Assembly: GCA_036824465.1 (NCBI GenBank)
Contig: DAITAC010000001.1
Location: 1 to 64,000, forward strand
Direction of reading: 5' to 3'
DNA length: 64,000 nt
Source: JAKOQB01 sp036824465
Lineage (GTDB): Bacteria; Pseudomonadota; Gammaproteobacteria; Burkholderiales; Burkholderiaceae_F
Shown: in pieces, positions 35,758-45,463 of the stretch
Position numbering within the stretch: the stretch's first letter is position 1
How the letters are laid out: each line of letters opens with the position of its first letter
The notes under the pieces: model-generated
What the model was told of the DNA's origin: nothing
Seen by the model: the letters and a program-made list of their open reading frames with translations, nothing else
Database searches by the model: none
Translations under genes and position numbers: made by a program

Positions 35758-36207
35758 CTAGAACGGAATGTCGTCGTCCATTTCGCCGATGCTCTGGGTC
35801 GGCTTGGCGGCCGGCTTGGCGCCTGATGACCGCGCTGGTGCCGGCTCATCGGCATCGCTGCCGCCGCCCATGCCTTCACGCGAGCCGAGCATCTGCATGT
35901 TTTCCGCGACGATTTCGGTGGTGTACTTCTCCACACCTTCCTTGTCAGTCCATTTGCGGGTGCGCAAGCGGCCCTCGACATAGAGCGGACGGCCTTTGCG
36001 CAGATATTCCCCGGCAATTTCAGCAAGGCGGCCAAAGAAGACAACCCGATGCCACTCGGTCTCTTCCTGCTGTGCCCCGCTCGCGTCCTTGTACTTGCGC
36101 GTGGTCGCAACTGACACGTTTGTGATCGCAGCGCCATCCGCGCTGTAGCGAGTCTCCGGATCGCGCCCGAGATTGCCGATCAGAATGACCTTGTTCACCG
36201 ATGCCAT
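35758..36207 (-). CDS. ssb: Single-stranded DNA-binding protein
   Basis: A 149-residue SSB that coats single-stranded DNA during replication, repair and recombination. The N-terminal OB fold (ASVNKVILIGNLGRDPETRY, WHRVVFFGRLAEIAGEYLRKG) is followed by a Gly/Ala/Pro linker and the acidic tip DDDIPF that docks partner proteins. The ATG at 36207 has GGAGG six bases upstream. ssb usually lies divergently beside uvrA; here a 2.2-kb outer-membrane-type gene separates them. Confidence 0.97.
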   Translation of the reverse strand: MASVNKVILIGNLGRDPETRYSADGAAITNVSVATTRKYKDASGAQQEETEWHRVVFFGRLAEIAGEYLRKGRPLYVEGRLRTRKWTDKEGVEKYTTEIVAENMQMLGSREGMGGGSDADEPAPARSSGAKPAAKPTQSIGEMDDDIPF

Positions 36208-36394
36208 TGTCTGTCCTCCGTCCCCACCGCGTTGATTCACCGATCATACCGACTGCTGCAGAGGGATCGGCGTGGCCGCCTTCGACCTGAGGCGGTTGAC
36301 GATTCAGCAGCCGTGCGCGTTGGTTCATCCGCGATAACGGGATTACGTCGCAGTCTGCCCCTGGCGTGGCGGCCGGCCGCTAGTCTCCCGCCCC

Positions 36395-38593
36395 ATGTCC
36401 CGATTTCTGGCCACCCTGTTCTGCGGCTGGCTCGCGTTTGCCGGCGCGCACGCCAAGCTCAGTGCAGTGCGCCTGGAAGCGGGCGAGACGATCACGCTCG
36501 ATGGCCGCCTGGACGAATCCGCGTGGCGCCGCGCGCCGGTCCATGACGAGTTCATTCAGTACGACCCGCCCGCGAACAGCGCACCGCCGGTTCGCACGAC
36601 AGTGCGGATCGCGTATGACCACACCGCCCTTTATGTCGCCGTGCAGGCGTTCGATCCCGGTCCGTCGCAAATGCGCGCGCCGTTTGTCCGCCGCGACAAG
36701 GTCTTTCGCGACCAGGATTTCGTCGTGCTCTTTGTCGACCCAATCGGACTTCGTAAGTCGGCGCAGTTCTTCCGCGCCAATGCGCGCGGCGCGATCGGCG
36801 ACGGGCTTTATACGGCCGACACCGGCAATGAGGACTTCTCGCCCGACTTCGATTTTGACGTCGCCAGTCACATCGGCGAGGATCATTATGTCGTCGAGTT
36901 CCGCATTCCCTGGACCTCGCTTCGCTTTGCGCACGGCAAGCACGATAACTGGCGTCTGATGGTCGGACGCCGCTGGCCGCGCGACCAGAACTACCTGCTT
37001 CTGAGCGCGCCGCTGAAGCGCGAGCAGCCGAACTTCATCGCCGAAGCACAGTTGATTGAGGGCTTGAGCGGGCCCCCAACCGACTGGGCATGGCAGGCAC
37101 AGCCGACGTTGACAGTACGCCGCCAACGCGAGTCACCGGATGACCCGACAAGGCGGCGCACGCAGACCGAGGCCGGCGTCGACCTGAAGGTTCGCCCGCA
37201 TGCCGAGTGGGTACTCGATGCGACGATCAATCCGGACTTCTCGCAGGTCGAGCTGGACGTGCCACAGTTGTCGCGCAACACGCAGTTCGCGCTTTTCCTG
37301 ACTGAGAAACGGCCGTTCTTTCTCGAAAGCCGCGACCTTTTTGAACTACCAAGCAACGCGCTGTATACGCGCTCGATCTCCGATCCGCGCTGGGGCACCC
37401 GTGTCACCTACCGTGGCGCCCAGATTGCGGGCATCGCGCTTGCCGCACTGGATGCGGGTGGAGGACTGGTCCTGCTGCCCGGGCCATTCACGACGAACTT
37501 TGCGGCGCAGCCGAAGTCGAGCCTTGCGGCCGCGCGCGTGCGCTGGGCCAGTGGCGCGGGCGCAATCGGCGCGCTTCTGTCGGATCGCCGCTATGAGAGC
37601 TCCGTTGGCTCGCTTGGCGCCAACGCAGTTGGTGGATTCGATGGAATCTGGATCGCCGATGCGGAAAACCGCGTGCGCGCTCAATGGCTGACTTCGACGA
37701 CGGACGCGTTGCCCACAACGGACGGCAAGCTCTCGCGCGGCAACTCGATGCGCGGCGACTACATCGACGTCTATTACGGACGCAATGTCGAGCACAGCGA
37801 CTTGAACCTGCGGCTGATGCAGGTCGACGCCGGTTTTCGCAACGATTCCGGGTTCACCACGCAAGCGGGCTATCGCAGCGTCGCGTTTGACGTCAATCGC
37901 AAGTGGTTCGGCCTCGCCGGCCTGAATGAGTTCACGCCTTACTGGATCGCCAATCGCGCCGAAACGCGGCAGGCAACGGTGATCAGCCAGGAACTGACAC
38001 CGGGACTGTTCATCCTCGGCGGACGCGGCCTTGAAGTCGATGCGCAGCTTCAGCCGCTCAAGTACGTGCGCGTCTCCCCGCTCGGGCCTCTGCATCACAC
38101 CCCGAAGCTTTACATCCGCAGTTCGGCCTTGCCGAGTGCCACGCTGGCATACATCAACGGATCGATCGACATCGGCCGTCGCGTCGATGTGGCCGCTGAC
38201 CGAGTGCGGCCGGGGCTGAACTGGCTGCTGGAAGCGCGCGTGCGGCTTTCGACGCGACTGGAGCTGGAACCGCGGATTGAACAGGGCATTCTGCGCGGCA
38301 ATCATGGCCGCGCACTGACCGAAACCGCGGCGCAACTGCTGGGCGTGTATCACTTCAACGCACGCGATGCGCTGCGCACCATCTTGCAGCGCTCGCAGGC
38401 AACCCGCGCGGCGGACGCCACCGCCGCAATTGCGCCTTTTGACGATCGCAGCACCGCGCTGTCGCTGGTGTATGCACATCGGCGATCATCCAGCACGGTC
38501 TTCTACCTCGGGGCGACCGCCGCCCGCAGCGACTTCAGCGGGACCCGCAGCACTTCGTCGGAGTTGTTTGCCAAGGCGCAGATTGGGCTGTAG
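36395..38593 (+). CDS. CBM9-like/DUF5916 outer-membrane-type protein
   Basis: A 732-residue exported protein. A signal peptide (1-20, ends GAHAK) is followed by a carbohydrate-binding family 9-like domain (about 25-220: ITLDGRLDESAWRRAP, TALYVAVQAFDP, VEFRIPWTSLRF). The remainder (about 230-732) has alternating short strands such as VDLKVRPHAEWVLDATINPDFSQVE and EKRPFFLESRDLF, as in DUF5916 proteins predicted to form outer-membrane beta-barrels. The final residues end in a strand with C-terminal GL rather than aromatic Phe. Its ligand and role are unknown. It lies between ssb and uvrA without strand overlap. Confidence 0.82.
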   Translation: MSRFLATLFCGWLAFAGAHAKLSAVRLEAGETITLDGRLDESAWRRAPVHDEFIQYDPPANSAPPVRTTVRIAYDHTALYVAVQAFDPGPSQMRAPFVRRDKVFRDQDFVVLFVDPIGLRKSAQFFRANARGAIGDGLYTADTGNEDFSPDFDFDVASHIGEDHYVVEFRIPWTSLRFAHGKHDNWRLMVGRRWPRDQNYLLLSAPLKREQPNFIAEAQLIEGLSGPPTDWAWQAQPTLTVRRQRESPDDPTRRRTQTEAGVDLKVRPHAEWVLDATINPDFSQVELDVPQLSRNTQFALFLTEKRPFFLESRDLFELPSNALYTRSISDPRWGTRVTYRGAQIAGIALAALDAGGGLVLLPGPFTTNFAAQPKSSLAAARVRWASGAGAIGALLSDRRYESSVGSLGANAVGGFDGIWIADAENRVRAQWLTSTTDALPTTDGKLSRGNSMRGDYIDVYYGRNVEHSDLNLRLMQVDAGFRNDSGFTTQAGYRSVAFDVNRKWFGLAGLNEFTPYWIANRAETRQATVISQELTPGLFILGGRGLEVDAQLQPLKYVRVSPLGPLHHTPKLYIRSSALPSATLAYINGSIDIGRRVDVAADRVRPGLNWLLEARVRLSTRLELEPRIEQGILRGNHGRALTETAAQLLGVYHFNARDALRTILQRSQATRAADATAAIAPFDDRSTALSLVYAHRRSSSTVFYLGATAARSDFSGTRSTSSELFAKAQIGL

Positions 38594-38683
38594 AAGCCGC
38601 CAATTCAAGTTCGGATTCATTCACTGGCTTTGGATAAGCAGACGCCGCTATAGTGGCGTGTTTCGCTTCAACCACGTCGCCAC

Positions 38684-41545
38684 ATGGATGAAATCAAGGT
38701 TCGCGGCGCTCGCACGCACAACCTGAAGAACATCAACCTGGATCTGCCGCGAAACCGGCTGATCGTGCTGACCGGCCTGTCCGGTTCCGGCAAGAGTTCA
38801 CTGGCATTCGACACGTTGTACGCGGAAGGGCAGCGCCGCTACGTCGAGTCGCTGTCGGCCTACGCGCGGCAATTCCTGCAGCTGATGGAAAAGCCCGACG
38901 TCGATTCGATCGACGGCCTGAGCCCGGCAATCGCCATCGAGCAGAAGGCCGCGTCGCACAACCCGCGTTCGACCGTCGGCACCGTCACCGAGATCCACGA
39001 CTACCTGCGGCTGCTGTTTGCGCGCGTTGGCACACCCTATTGCCCCGATCATCCCGAACATCCGCTCGCCGCGCAGTCGGTGGCGCAGATGGTCGACAGT
39101 GCTCTGGCCCTGCCGGTCGACACGCGGCTCGTGGTGCTGGCACCGATCGTGCGGGAGCGCAAAGGAGAGTTCGAGGAGCTGTTCGACGATCTGCAGACGC
39201 AGGGGTTTGTGCGCTTTCGCGTCGATGGCGCGATCGTTGAGGTCGACAGCCTGCCACGGCTGACGAAGAACGAGAAGCATTCGATCGACGTTGTCGTCGA
39301 TCGCCTGAAGGTTCGCCGCGAGGTCAAGCAGCGGCTCGCTGAATCGTTCGAAACCGCGTTGCGCCTGGCCGAGGGCCGCGCGCTCCTGCTCGACACCGAC
39401 AACGGCACGGAAACGGTTTTTTCGAATCGATTTGCATGCCCGATCTGCGGCTACTCTCTGGCGGAGCTCGAACCACGGCTGTTCTCGTTCAACAACCCGA
39501 TCGGCGCCTGCCCGTCCTGCGATGGACTGGGATCGGTTGACTACTTCGACGAACTGCGCGTGGTGGCTCACCCCGAGCTCACTGTCGCCAGTGGTGCAAT
39601 CAAGGGCTGGGACGCGCGCAATCAGTATTACTTCCAGATGCTCGTGTCGTTGGCGAAACACGGTGCGGTCGACCTCGGCCAGCCGTGGGACACGCTGCCC
39701 GACTCGTTTCGCGCGCAGGTACTGCGCGGAACCGGCGACGAGATCGTGCCGTTCACCTACACCAACGAGAAGGGACGCAAGATTGTCCGCCGCCACGCGT
39801 TCGAAGGCGTGATGCCGAACATGGAACGGCGCTGGCGCGAGACCGATTCGGTCGCGGTGCGTGAGGAACTCGCCAAGTATCGTGCGGTGAAGCCGTGCAC
39901 TGCCTGCGCGGGCGCGCGTCTGAAGCGCGAGGCACGATTCGTCTTTGTCGGCGAAGGTCAGCAGAAGCGTGCGATTTTCGAGATCGAGCACGCGCCGCTG
40001 GCACAGACGCGCGCCTACTTCGAGTCGCTCGAACTGGCGGGCGCGAAGCGTGAGATCGGTGCGCGCATCGTGCGCGAGATCGGCGTGCGGCTGCGTTTCC
40101 TGAATGACGTCGGGCTGACATACCTGACGCTCGATCGCTCCGCCGACACATTGAGTGGCGGCGAATCGCAGCGCATCCGGCTTGCCTCCCAGATCGGATC
40201 GGGCCTCACCGGCGTGATGTACGTTCTGGACGAACCCTCAATCGGCCTGCACCAGCGCGACAATGACCGCCTGATCGACACGCTGAAGCATCTGCGCGAT
40301 CTGGGCAACACGGTGCTGGTGGTTGAGCACGACGAGGATGCGATCCGTGCCGCCGATCACGTGGTTGACATGGGACCCGGCGCGGGCGAGCACGGTGGCG
40401 AAGTGATTGCACAGGGATCCCCAAGCGACATCGAGGCCGCCGAGGCATCCTTGACTGGCGCCTATCTGGCACGCCGGCGCACGATCGCGGTGCCGGCCGC
40501 GCGCATTCCACCGGGACTGCACTGGCTGAAACTCGCTGGCGCACATGGCAACAATCTGAAGCACGCCGATCTTGAACTGCCGGTCGGCCTGTTCGTGTGC
40601 GTGACGGGCGTGTCCGGCTCCGGCAAATCGACGCTTATCAATGACACGCTGGCGGCGATCGTCGCGCGCCACCTGTACGGTTCGTCGGTGCAGGCCGCAC
40701 CATACGATTCGATCGAAGGCCTCGAGCACTTCGACAAGATCGTCACCGTCGACCAGAGCCCGATCGGCCGCACGCCGCGCAGTAATCCGGCGACCTACAC
40801 GGGCCTGTTCACGCCGATTCGCGACCTGTTCGCGGAGACGCCGACCGCGCGCGAGCGCGGCTATGAAGCGGGACGCTTCAGCTTCAACGTCAGGGGTGGC
40901 CGCTGCGAGACCTGTCAGGGCGACGGGCTGATCAAGGTCGAAATGCATTTCCTGCCCGATGTCTACGTGCCGTGTGAAACGTGCCACGGCCGGCGCTACA
41001 ACCGCGAGTCGCTGGAGGTGCAATACAAGGGCCGCAACATTGCCGAGGTGCTTGATCTGACTGTCGAGCAGGCAGCGGAATTCTTCGGCGCCGTGCCGGT
41101 GCTGGCGAAGAAACTGCAGACGCTGGCGGATGTTGGCCTGGGTTATATCCGGCTTGGCCAGAGCGCAACAACGCTGTCCGGCGGCGAAGCGCAGCGAGTG
41201 AAGTTGTCATTGGAGCTTTCAAAGCGCGACACGGGGAAGACACTGTTCATCCTCGATGAGCCGACAACGGGACTGCACTTCCACGACATTGAGCTGCTGC
41301 TGCGGGTGCTGCATCAGTTGCGTGACGCCGGAAATACGGTGGTGGTCATCGAGCACAATCTCGACGTGATCAAGACTGCGGACTGGGTCATCGACCTGGG
41401 GCCAGAAGGCGGCGACGGCGGCGGCCGCATCGTTGCGACCGGCACACCGGAGGCGATCGCGGTGCAGACGGACGGATATACCGGCCGCTACCTCGCGCGC
41501 GCGCTGCCCCGCCTCGAGCTCGGAAGGCAGCGACGCGCGGCTTGA
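38684..41545 (+). CDS. uvrA: UvrABC excinuclease subunit A
   Basis: A 953-residue DNA damage-recognition ATPase of nucleotide excision repair, full length. Two ABC modules are visible: first Walker A GLSGSGKSS near residue 31 and signature LSGGESQRI, second Walker A GVSGSGKST near 645 and signature LSGGEAQRV. Both zinc sites are present (CPIC...CPSC near 250; CETC...CETC with 19 residues between, near 745). It acts with UvrB in the cytosol. No good LexA box was found upstream, so SOS control is not shown here. Confidence 0.98.
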   Translation: MDEIKVRGARTHNLKNINLDLPRNRLIVLTGLSGSGKSSLAFDTLYAEGQRRYVESLSAYARQFLQLMEKPDVDSIDGLSPAIAIEQKAASHNPRSTVGTVTEIHDYLRLLFARVGTPYCPDHPEHPLAAQSVAQMVDSALALPVDTRLVVLAPIVRERKGEFEELFDDLQTQGFVRFRVDGAIVEVDSLPRLTKNEKHSIDVVVDRLKVRREVKQRLAESFETALRLAEGRALLLDTDNGTETVFSNRFACPICGYSLAELEPRLFSFNNPIGACPSCDGLGSVDYFDELRVVAHPELTVASGAIKGWDARNQYYFQMLVSLAKHGAVDLGQPWDTLPDSFRAQVLRGTGDEIVPFTYTNEKGRKIVRRHAFEGVMPNMERRWRETDSVAVREELAKYRAVKPCTACAGARLKREARFVFVGEGQQKRAIFEIEHAPLAQTRAYFESLELAGAKREIGARIVREIGVRLRFLNDVGLTYLTLDRSADTLSGGESQRIRLASQIGSGLTGVMYVLDEPSIGLHQRDNDRLIDTLKHLRDLGNTVLVVEHDEDAIRAADHVVDMGPGAGEHGGEVIAQGSPSDIEAAEASLTGAYLARRRTIAVPAARIPPGLHWLKLAGAHGNNLKHADLELPVGLFVCVTGVSGSGKSTLINDTLAAIVARHLYGSSVQAAPYDSIEGLEHFDKIVTVDQSPIGRTPRSNPATYTGLFTPIRDLFAETPTARERGYEAGRFSFNVRGGRCETCQGDGLIKVEMHFLPDVYVPCETCHGRRYNRESLEVQYKGRNIAEVLDLTVEQAAEFFGAVPVLAKKLQTLADVGLGYIRLGQSATTLSGGEAQRVKLSLELSKRDTGKTLFILDEPTTGLHFHDIELLLRVLHQLRDAGNTVVVIEHNLDVIKTADWVIDLGPEGGDGGGRIVATGTPEAIAVQTDGYTGRYLARALPRLELGRQRRAA

Positions 41546-41912
41546 CGTTCACGGACATCGCCGCACTCGACGAACGTCTGCTGCGGCGCGGAATCAACCA
41601 ACTACGTCGACCGAGGCTCCGCCCCTTCGAATCGATCAACGGCACTCGACTGACGCAGAAACCGAGGCGTCATTGCCTTCGCATCGTCGTCTTCAGCGCG
41701 CCAGGCAAGAGCTGCGTCGGTCACTGTGCCGTGACTCGGTTCGAATCAGCGCCGCGGTGATTCAGGGCGATCGGCAACACCATTGCTCAGCGATTTGCCA
41801 ACTGATTCAAGAAGGTCTTCGTTGAATCAGCAGACACCGGATTCGGCTTCCGTTAAGCTTCGCGAAGAAGAACAAGAAACAACCCAGCGACATCGCCTTC
41901 TCTCCCGTCCGC
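41546..41912. other. Gap of 367 bases before the orphan receiver gene
   Basis: No recognisable gene or RNA. Short open frames lack domain signs. Its right end is visibly lower in GC (many AAG/GAA triplets around 41850-41885) than its surroundings. It could be the decayed remnant of an upstream kinase gene, but I see no conserved kinase motif to prove this. Confidence 0.35.
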
Positions 41913-42341
41913 ATGTCTACCGTCCAAGCGTCGGCCCAGCGGGGGCTGGCACGCTTTTCGGGGCTTGTTCTCGTCGTGGAGGACAATCCCATCAACCAGC
42001 TCGTGGCCAGCGAAATGCTGCAGCTGCTTGGTGCTGATGTTGTATGCGCGGCCGACGGTGTCGAGGCGCTCGAGGCGATTGAAAGTCACCCAATCGACCT
42101 GGTCCTGATGGACATTCACATGCCTCGAATGGATGGAATCGAGGCTACGGAAAAGATCCGTCATCGAGAGCAGAGCGAATCGCTGCCTGAGGTGCCGATC
42201 GTCGCGCTGACCGCCAATGCAGCAGACGAAGTTCACGCACGTTGCCTGGCAGTCGGAATGAACGATTTCCTGACCAAGCCGGTCAAGACCGAGCAGATCG
42301 CGGAGTTGCTCGGTCGTTATCTTCGTCCGGCCACGACCTGA
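41913..42341 (+). CDS. Stand-alone response regulator receiver (CheY-like)
   Basis: A 142-residue single receiver domain. Acid pocket Glu23/Asp24 (VVEDNPINQ), phospho-acceptor Asp67 (LVLMDIHMP), Thr100 and Lys122 (FLTKPV) are all in place. The sequence EDNPINQLVASEML is typical of the C-terminal receiver of hybrid sensor kinases, but no kinase part precedes it and no output domain follows. No clear ribosome site is seen. It may be a relay protein working with a distant hybrid kinase, or the leftover of a lost hybrid kinase. Confidence 0.85.
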   Translation: MSTVQASAQRGLARFSGLVLVVEDNPINQLVASEMLQLLGADVVCAADGVEALEAIESHPIDLVLMDIHMPRMDGIEATEKIRHREQSESLPEVPIVALTANAADEVHARCLAVGMNDFLTKPVKTEQIAELLGRYLRPATT

Positions 42342-42368
42342 ACATCCTGCAGCTCATCCAGCAACGAA

Positions 42369-44342
42369 TCACTTCTGCAGCAGTCGTTCCTCAGCGATTT
42401 CGAGCGCTTCTGGCACGCCGCGCAATACGACCACGTCGCCCGCCTGCAGCACGAGATCGTCACTTGGATCGGCACCACGGATGCCGCGCCGCCGCACGGC
42501 AGTGACGTCGACCCCCATCATCCTGAGCCCGAGCACGCCGATCGTCTTGCCGACCGCGGCGGCGCCGGACTCGATTGGCACCGAGTGCAGGCGCTCATGC
42601 GACTCGTCCTCGAACTCGGCCGGATCGTCGGCACCGTGAAAGTATCCGCGCAGCAGTCGGTAGCGTGAGTCCCGCGCTTCGCGTACGCGCCTGACGACAC
42701 GCGTCAGCGGCACGCCGAGCAGCACCAGTGCATGCGAACCGAGCATCAGGCTGCCCTCAAAGACCTCCGGCACGACTTCGGTCGCACCGGCTTGAAGCAG
42801 CCGGTCGAGATCAGAATCATCCTGGGTGCGCACGATGATCGGCAGCTGCGGTTTGGTCTCGTGTGCGAAATGAATCACCTTCAGCGCGGAAGTGAAATTG
42901 TTGTAACTGATCACCAGCGCCGCGGCGCGCGTCAACCCGGCCGCAATCAGCGTTTCGCGCCGCGCCGCATCTCCGTACACGACCGAATCGCCGGCTGCGG
43001 CCGCCTCGCGAACGCGATCCGGATCCAGATCAAGCGCGACGTAGCCGATGCCTTCCTGTTCCAGCATCTTGGCCAGGTGCTGACCACTGCGACCATAGCC
43101 GCAGATGATCACGTGCCGCTCTGTTGCCATTGAGCGGGTCGCGACCTGATGCAACTGCAAGGCGCGCAGCATCCACTCGGAACTGGCGAACCGCATTGCG
43201 ATCCGATCGCCGTACTGAACCAGAAACGGCGCCGCCAGCATCGACAGCAGCATCGCCGCCAGCACGATCTGCCTCATGTCGGGCGGCAGAAGCGCGCCGG
43301 ATTCGGACAGCAGCACGAAGCCGAACTCGCCCGCGGTGGCCAGTGCAAGCCCGATGCGAATCGATGTGCCGGCATTGACGCGGAACAGCCGCGCCAGCAA
43401 AACAACGAGCCCGCACTTGAAGGCAGTCGGAACCAGCAGTGCAAGCAGGACCCAGCCGAAATTTCCGATCACGACCGGGACATTCAGCAGCATGCCAATC
43501 GTGATGAAGAACAACCCCAGCAGTACATCGCGAAACGGCTTGATGTCTTCGGCCACCTGATGCCGATACTCGGTCTCTGATATCAGCATGCCGGCGACGA
43601 ATGCACCGAGCGCGAGCGACAGGCCGGCATGCTCGGTGAGCCACGCGAGACCGAGGACCAGCAGGAGCAGATTCAGCGTAAACAGTTCATGTGATTTGCG
43701 CCGCGCGACCATGTGCAGCCAGTGCCGCAGCAGCCACTGCCCACCGACCAGCAGGATCGCCAGAAGAACGGCGGCCTTGACCGCAGCCCACATCAGCGCC
43801 GACCCGAGGTTTTCCGGCTGTGTCGCCAGCGCCGGGATGACAACCAACAGCGGCACGACGGCGAGGTCCTGGAACAGCAGCACGCCGACGATTCGCTTGC
43901 CGTGTTCGGTCTCGAGTTCCAACCGATCAACGAGGACCTTGATCAGGATGGCCGTTGACGACATTGCCAGCGTGGCGCCGAGCAGAAAACTCGCGGCGAG
44001 GCCCAGACGGAGATATGAGCCAACTGCCCAGCCGGAGGCGACAACGATCAGGATCGTCAACGCGACCTGCGCAAAGCCCAGGCCGAAAACGATCTGCCGC
44101 ATGCTTTTCAGCTTCGGCAGTGAGAACTCCAGTCCGATCGAGAACATGAGGAAGACGACCCCGAACTCCGCCAGATAGCGCGTGCCATCGGAGTCAGGAA
44201 CCACCCCGAGCGCGTGCGGGCCGATCAGGATGCCGACGACGAGATAACCGAGCATCGGCGGCAGATCGAGCAGCCGAAACGCGACCACGCCCGCGACCGA
44301 GGCAGCCAGAAGCAGTAGTGTCAGTTCGAGGGCGGTCGGCAT
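42369..44342 (-). CDS. CPA2-family K+/H+ antiporter with RCK/TrkA domains
   Basis: A 657-residue inner-membrane protein of the KefB/KefC/YbaL type. The N-terminal ~390 residues are a sodium/hydrogen exchanger domain with many hydrophobic helices (LPPMLGYLVVGILIGPHALG and MFSIGLEFSLPKL are typical). A TrkA-N nucleotide-binding domain follows (HVIICGYGRSGQHLAKML) and a TrkA-C domain lies at the end. It would exchange potassium or another cation for protons under nucleotide or glutathione control. Start ATG at 44342; a far upstream in-frame start at 44564 would overlap kdsD. It is divergent from kdsD. Confidence 0.88.
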   Translation of the reverse strand: MPTALELTLLLLAASVAGVVAFRLLDLPPMLGYLVVGILIGPHALGVVPDSDGTRYLAEFGVVFLMFSIGLEFSLPKLKSMRQIVFGLGFAQVALTILIVVASGWAVGSYLRLGLAASFLLGATLAMSSTAILIKVLVDRLELETEHGKRIVGVLLFQDLAVVPLLVVIPALATQPENLGSALMWAAVKAAVLLAILLVGGQWLLRHWLHMVARRKSHELFTLNLLLLVLGLAWLTEHAGLSLALGAFVAGMLISETEYRHQVAEDIKPFRDVLLGLFFITIGMLLNVPVVIGNFGWVLLALLVPTAFKCGLVVLLARLFRVNAGTSIRIGLALATAGEFGFVLLSESGALLPPDMRQIVLAAMLLSMLAAPFLVQYGDRIAMRFASSEWMLRALQLHQVATRSMATERHVIICGYGRSGQHLAKMLEQEGIGYVALDLDPDRVREAAAAGDSVVYGDAARRETLIAAGLTRAAALVISYNNFTSALKVIHFAHETKPQLPIIVRTQDDSDLDRLLQAGATEVVPEVFEGSLMLGSHALVLLGVPLTRVVRRVREARDSRYRLLRGYFHGADDPAEFEDESHERLHSVPIESGAAAVGKTIGVLGLRMMGVDVTAVRRRGIRGADPSDDLVLQAGDVVVLRGVPEALEIAEERLLQK

Positions 44343-44473
44343 TTCGTTCCCGGCGAACGACGGCCCGAGTGGCGGGTGGTGACCGTCGAGTGACAGCAAT
44401 TCTTGTGCCAGCGTCTCGGTCGCGAGAGTATCATCGTCAACGATTGTTTCGCTGGAAATCCACCCCCCCGAGC

Positions 44474-45463
44474 ATGGCGCCGGACGCGCGCTCCCGATCC
44501 AGAACCTCGGCGCTTGACCTGGCGCGAGAAGTGCTCGCGATCGAATCGCAGGCGGTCGCTGCACTGGCTGATCGACTTGATAGCGCGTTCATGCAGGCGG
44601 TCGAACTTCTGCTGGCCTGCCGCGGCCGGGTCGTCGTTTGCGGCGTCGGCAAGAGCGGTCATGTCGGCCGCAAGATCGCGGCCACTCTGGCCTCCACCGG
44701 CACGCCGGCGCTGTTCGTTCATGCGGCTGAAGCGGCGCACGGCGACCTCGGCATGATTACGCCTGCCGATGTGTTGATCGCGCTCTCCTATTCCGGAGAA
44801 ACCGCGGAACTCCTGACGATCGTGCCTCTGGTCAAGCTCGAAGGCACGCCGATGATCGCGATTACCGGCAATCCCGCTTCGTCACTGGCTCGGCACGCCA
44901 ACGTTCATCTCGACGTGCATGTGGACAAGGAGGCTTGCCCGCTGAACCTTGCGCCGACCTCATCGACCACGGCGACGCTGGCGCTCGGGGATGCGTTGGC
45001 GATCGCCTGCATGGAAGCGCGTGGTTTCGGGCCCTCCGATTTCGCACGTTCGCATCCCGGCGGCGCGCTGGGCCGCCGGTTGCTGACGCGCGTGGCCGAC
45101 ATCATGCGCACCGGCGAGGCCGTGCCATCGGTCACGATAAAGGCCAGCGTCCTCGACGCGGTAGCCGAAATCGGTCGAAAGCGACTGGGCATGACGGCTA
45201 TTCTCGATGCCGAAGGCTGGCTGCTCGGCGTGTTCACAGAGGGCGATCTGCGGCGGTTGATTGAGCGCGTGGGCGACGTGCGGACGCTGCGCGTCGCCGA
45301 TGTCATGACGCGAAACCCGCTGACCGTGCCGCCGGGGATGCTGGCGGCAGAAGCGGCGCGAATTCTTGACGCAAGCCTGAAGAACCAGTTGCTGGTCATC
45401 GATGACGGCCGACTGGTCGGTGCGCTGCATATGCACGACCTGACCGCCGCCAAGGTGCTGTGA
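44474..45463 (+). CDS. kdsD: D-arabinose 5-phosphate isomerase
   Basis: A 329-residue enzyme converting ribulose 5-phosphate to arabinose 5-phosphate, the first step towards KDO. An N-terminal SIS domain (about 40-170; VVCGVGKSGHVGRKIAATLASTGTP broken around the sugar-phosphate loop) is followed by SYSGETAELL, the active-site SHPGGALGRR and two CBS domains (about 200-329). The start at 44474 fits the family N terminus. Its stop overlaps the kdsC start (TGATG). It heads the LPS-inner-core transport operon kdsD-kdsC-lptC-lptA-lptB. Confidence 0.94.
   Translation: MAPDARSRSRTSALDLAREVLAIESQAVAALADRLDSAFMQAVELLLACRGRVVVCGVGKSGHVGRKIAATLASTGTPALFVHAAEAAHGDLGMITPADVLIALSYSGETAELLTIVPLVKLEGTPMIAITGNPASSLARHANVHLDVHVDKEACPLNLAPTSSTTATLALGDALAIACMEARGFGPSDFARSHPGGALGRRLLTRVADIMRTGEAVPSVTIKASVLDAVAEIGRKRLGMTAILDAEGWLLGVFTEGDLRRLIERVGDVRTLRVADVMTRNPLTVPPGMLAAEAARILDASLKNQLLVIDDGRLVGALHMHDLTAAKVL

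Noticed and set aside
38621..38640. Possible LexA box before uvrA
   Set aside because: The CTG and CAG halves are 12 bases apart, not the ten expected for a LexA site.
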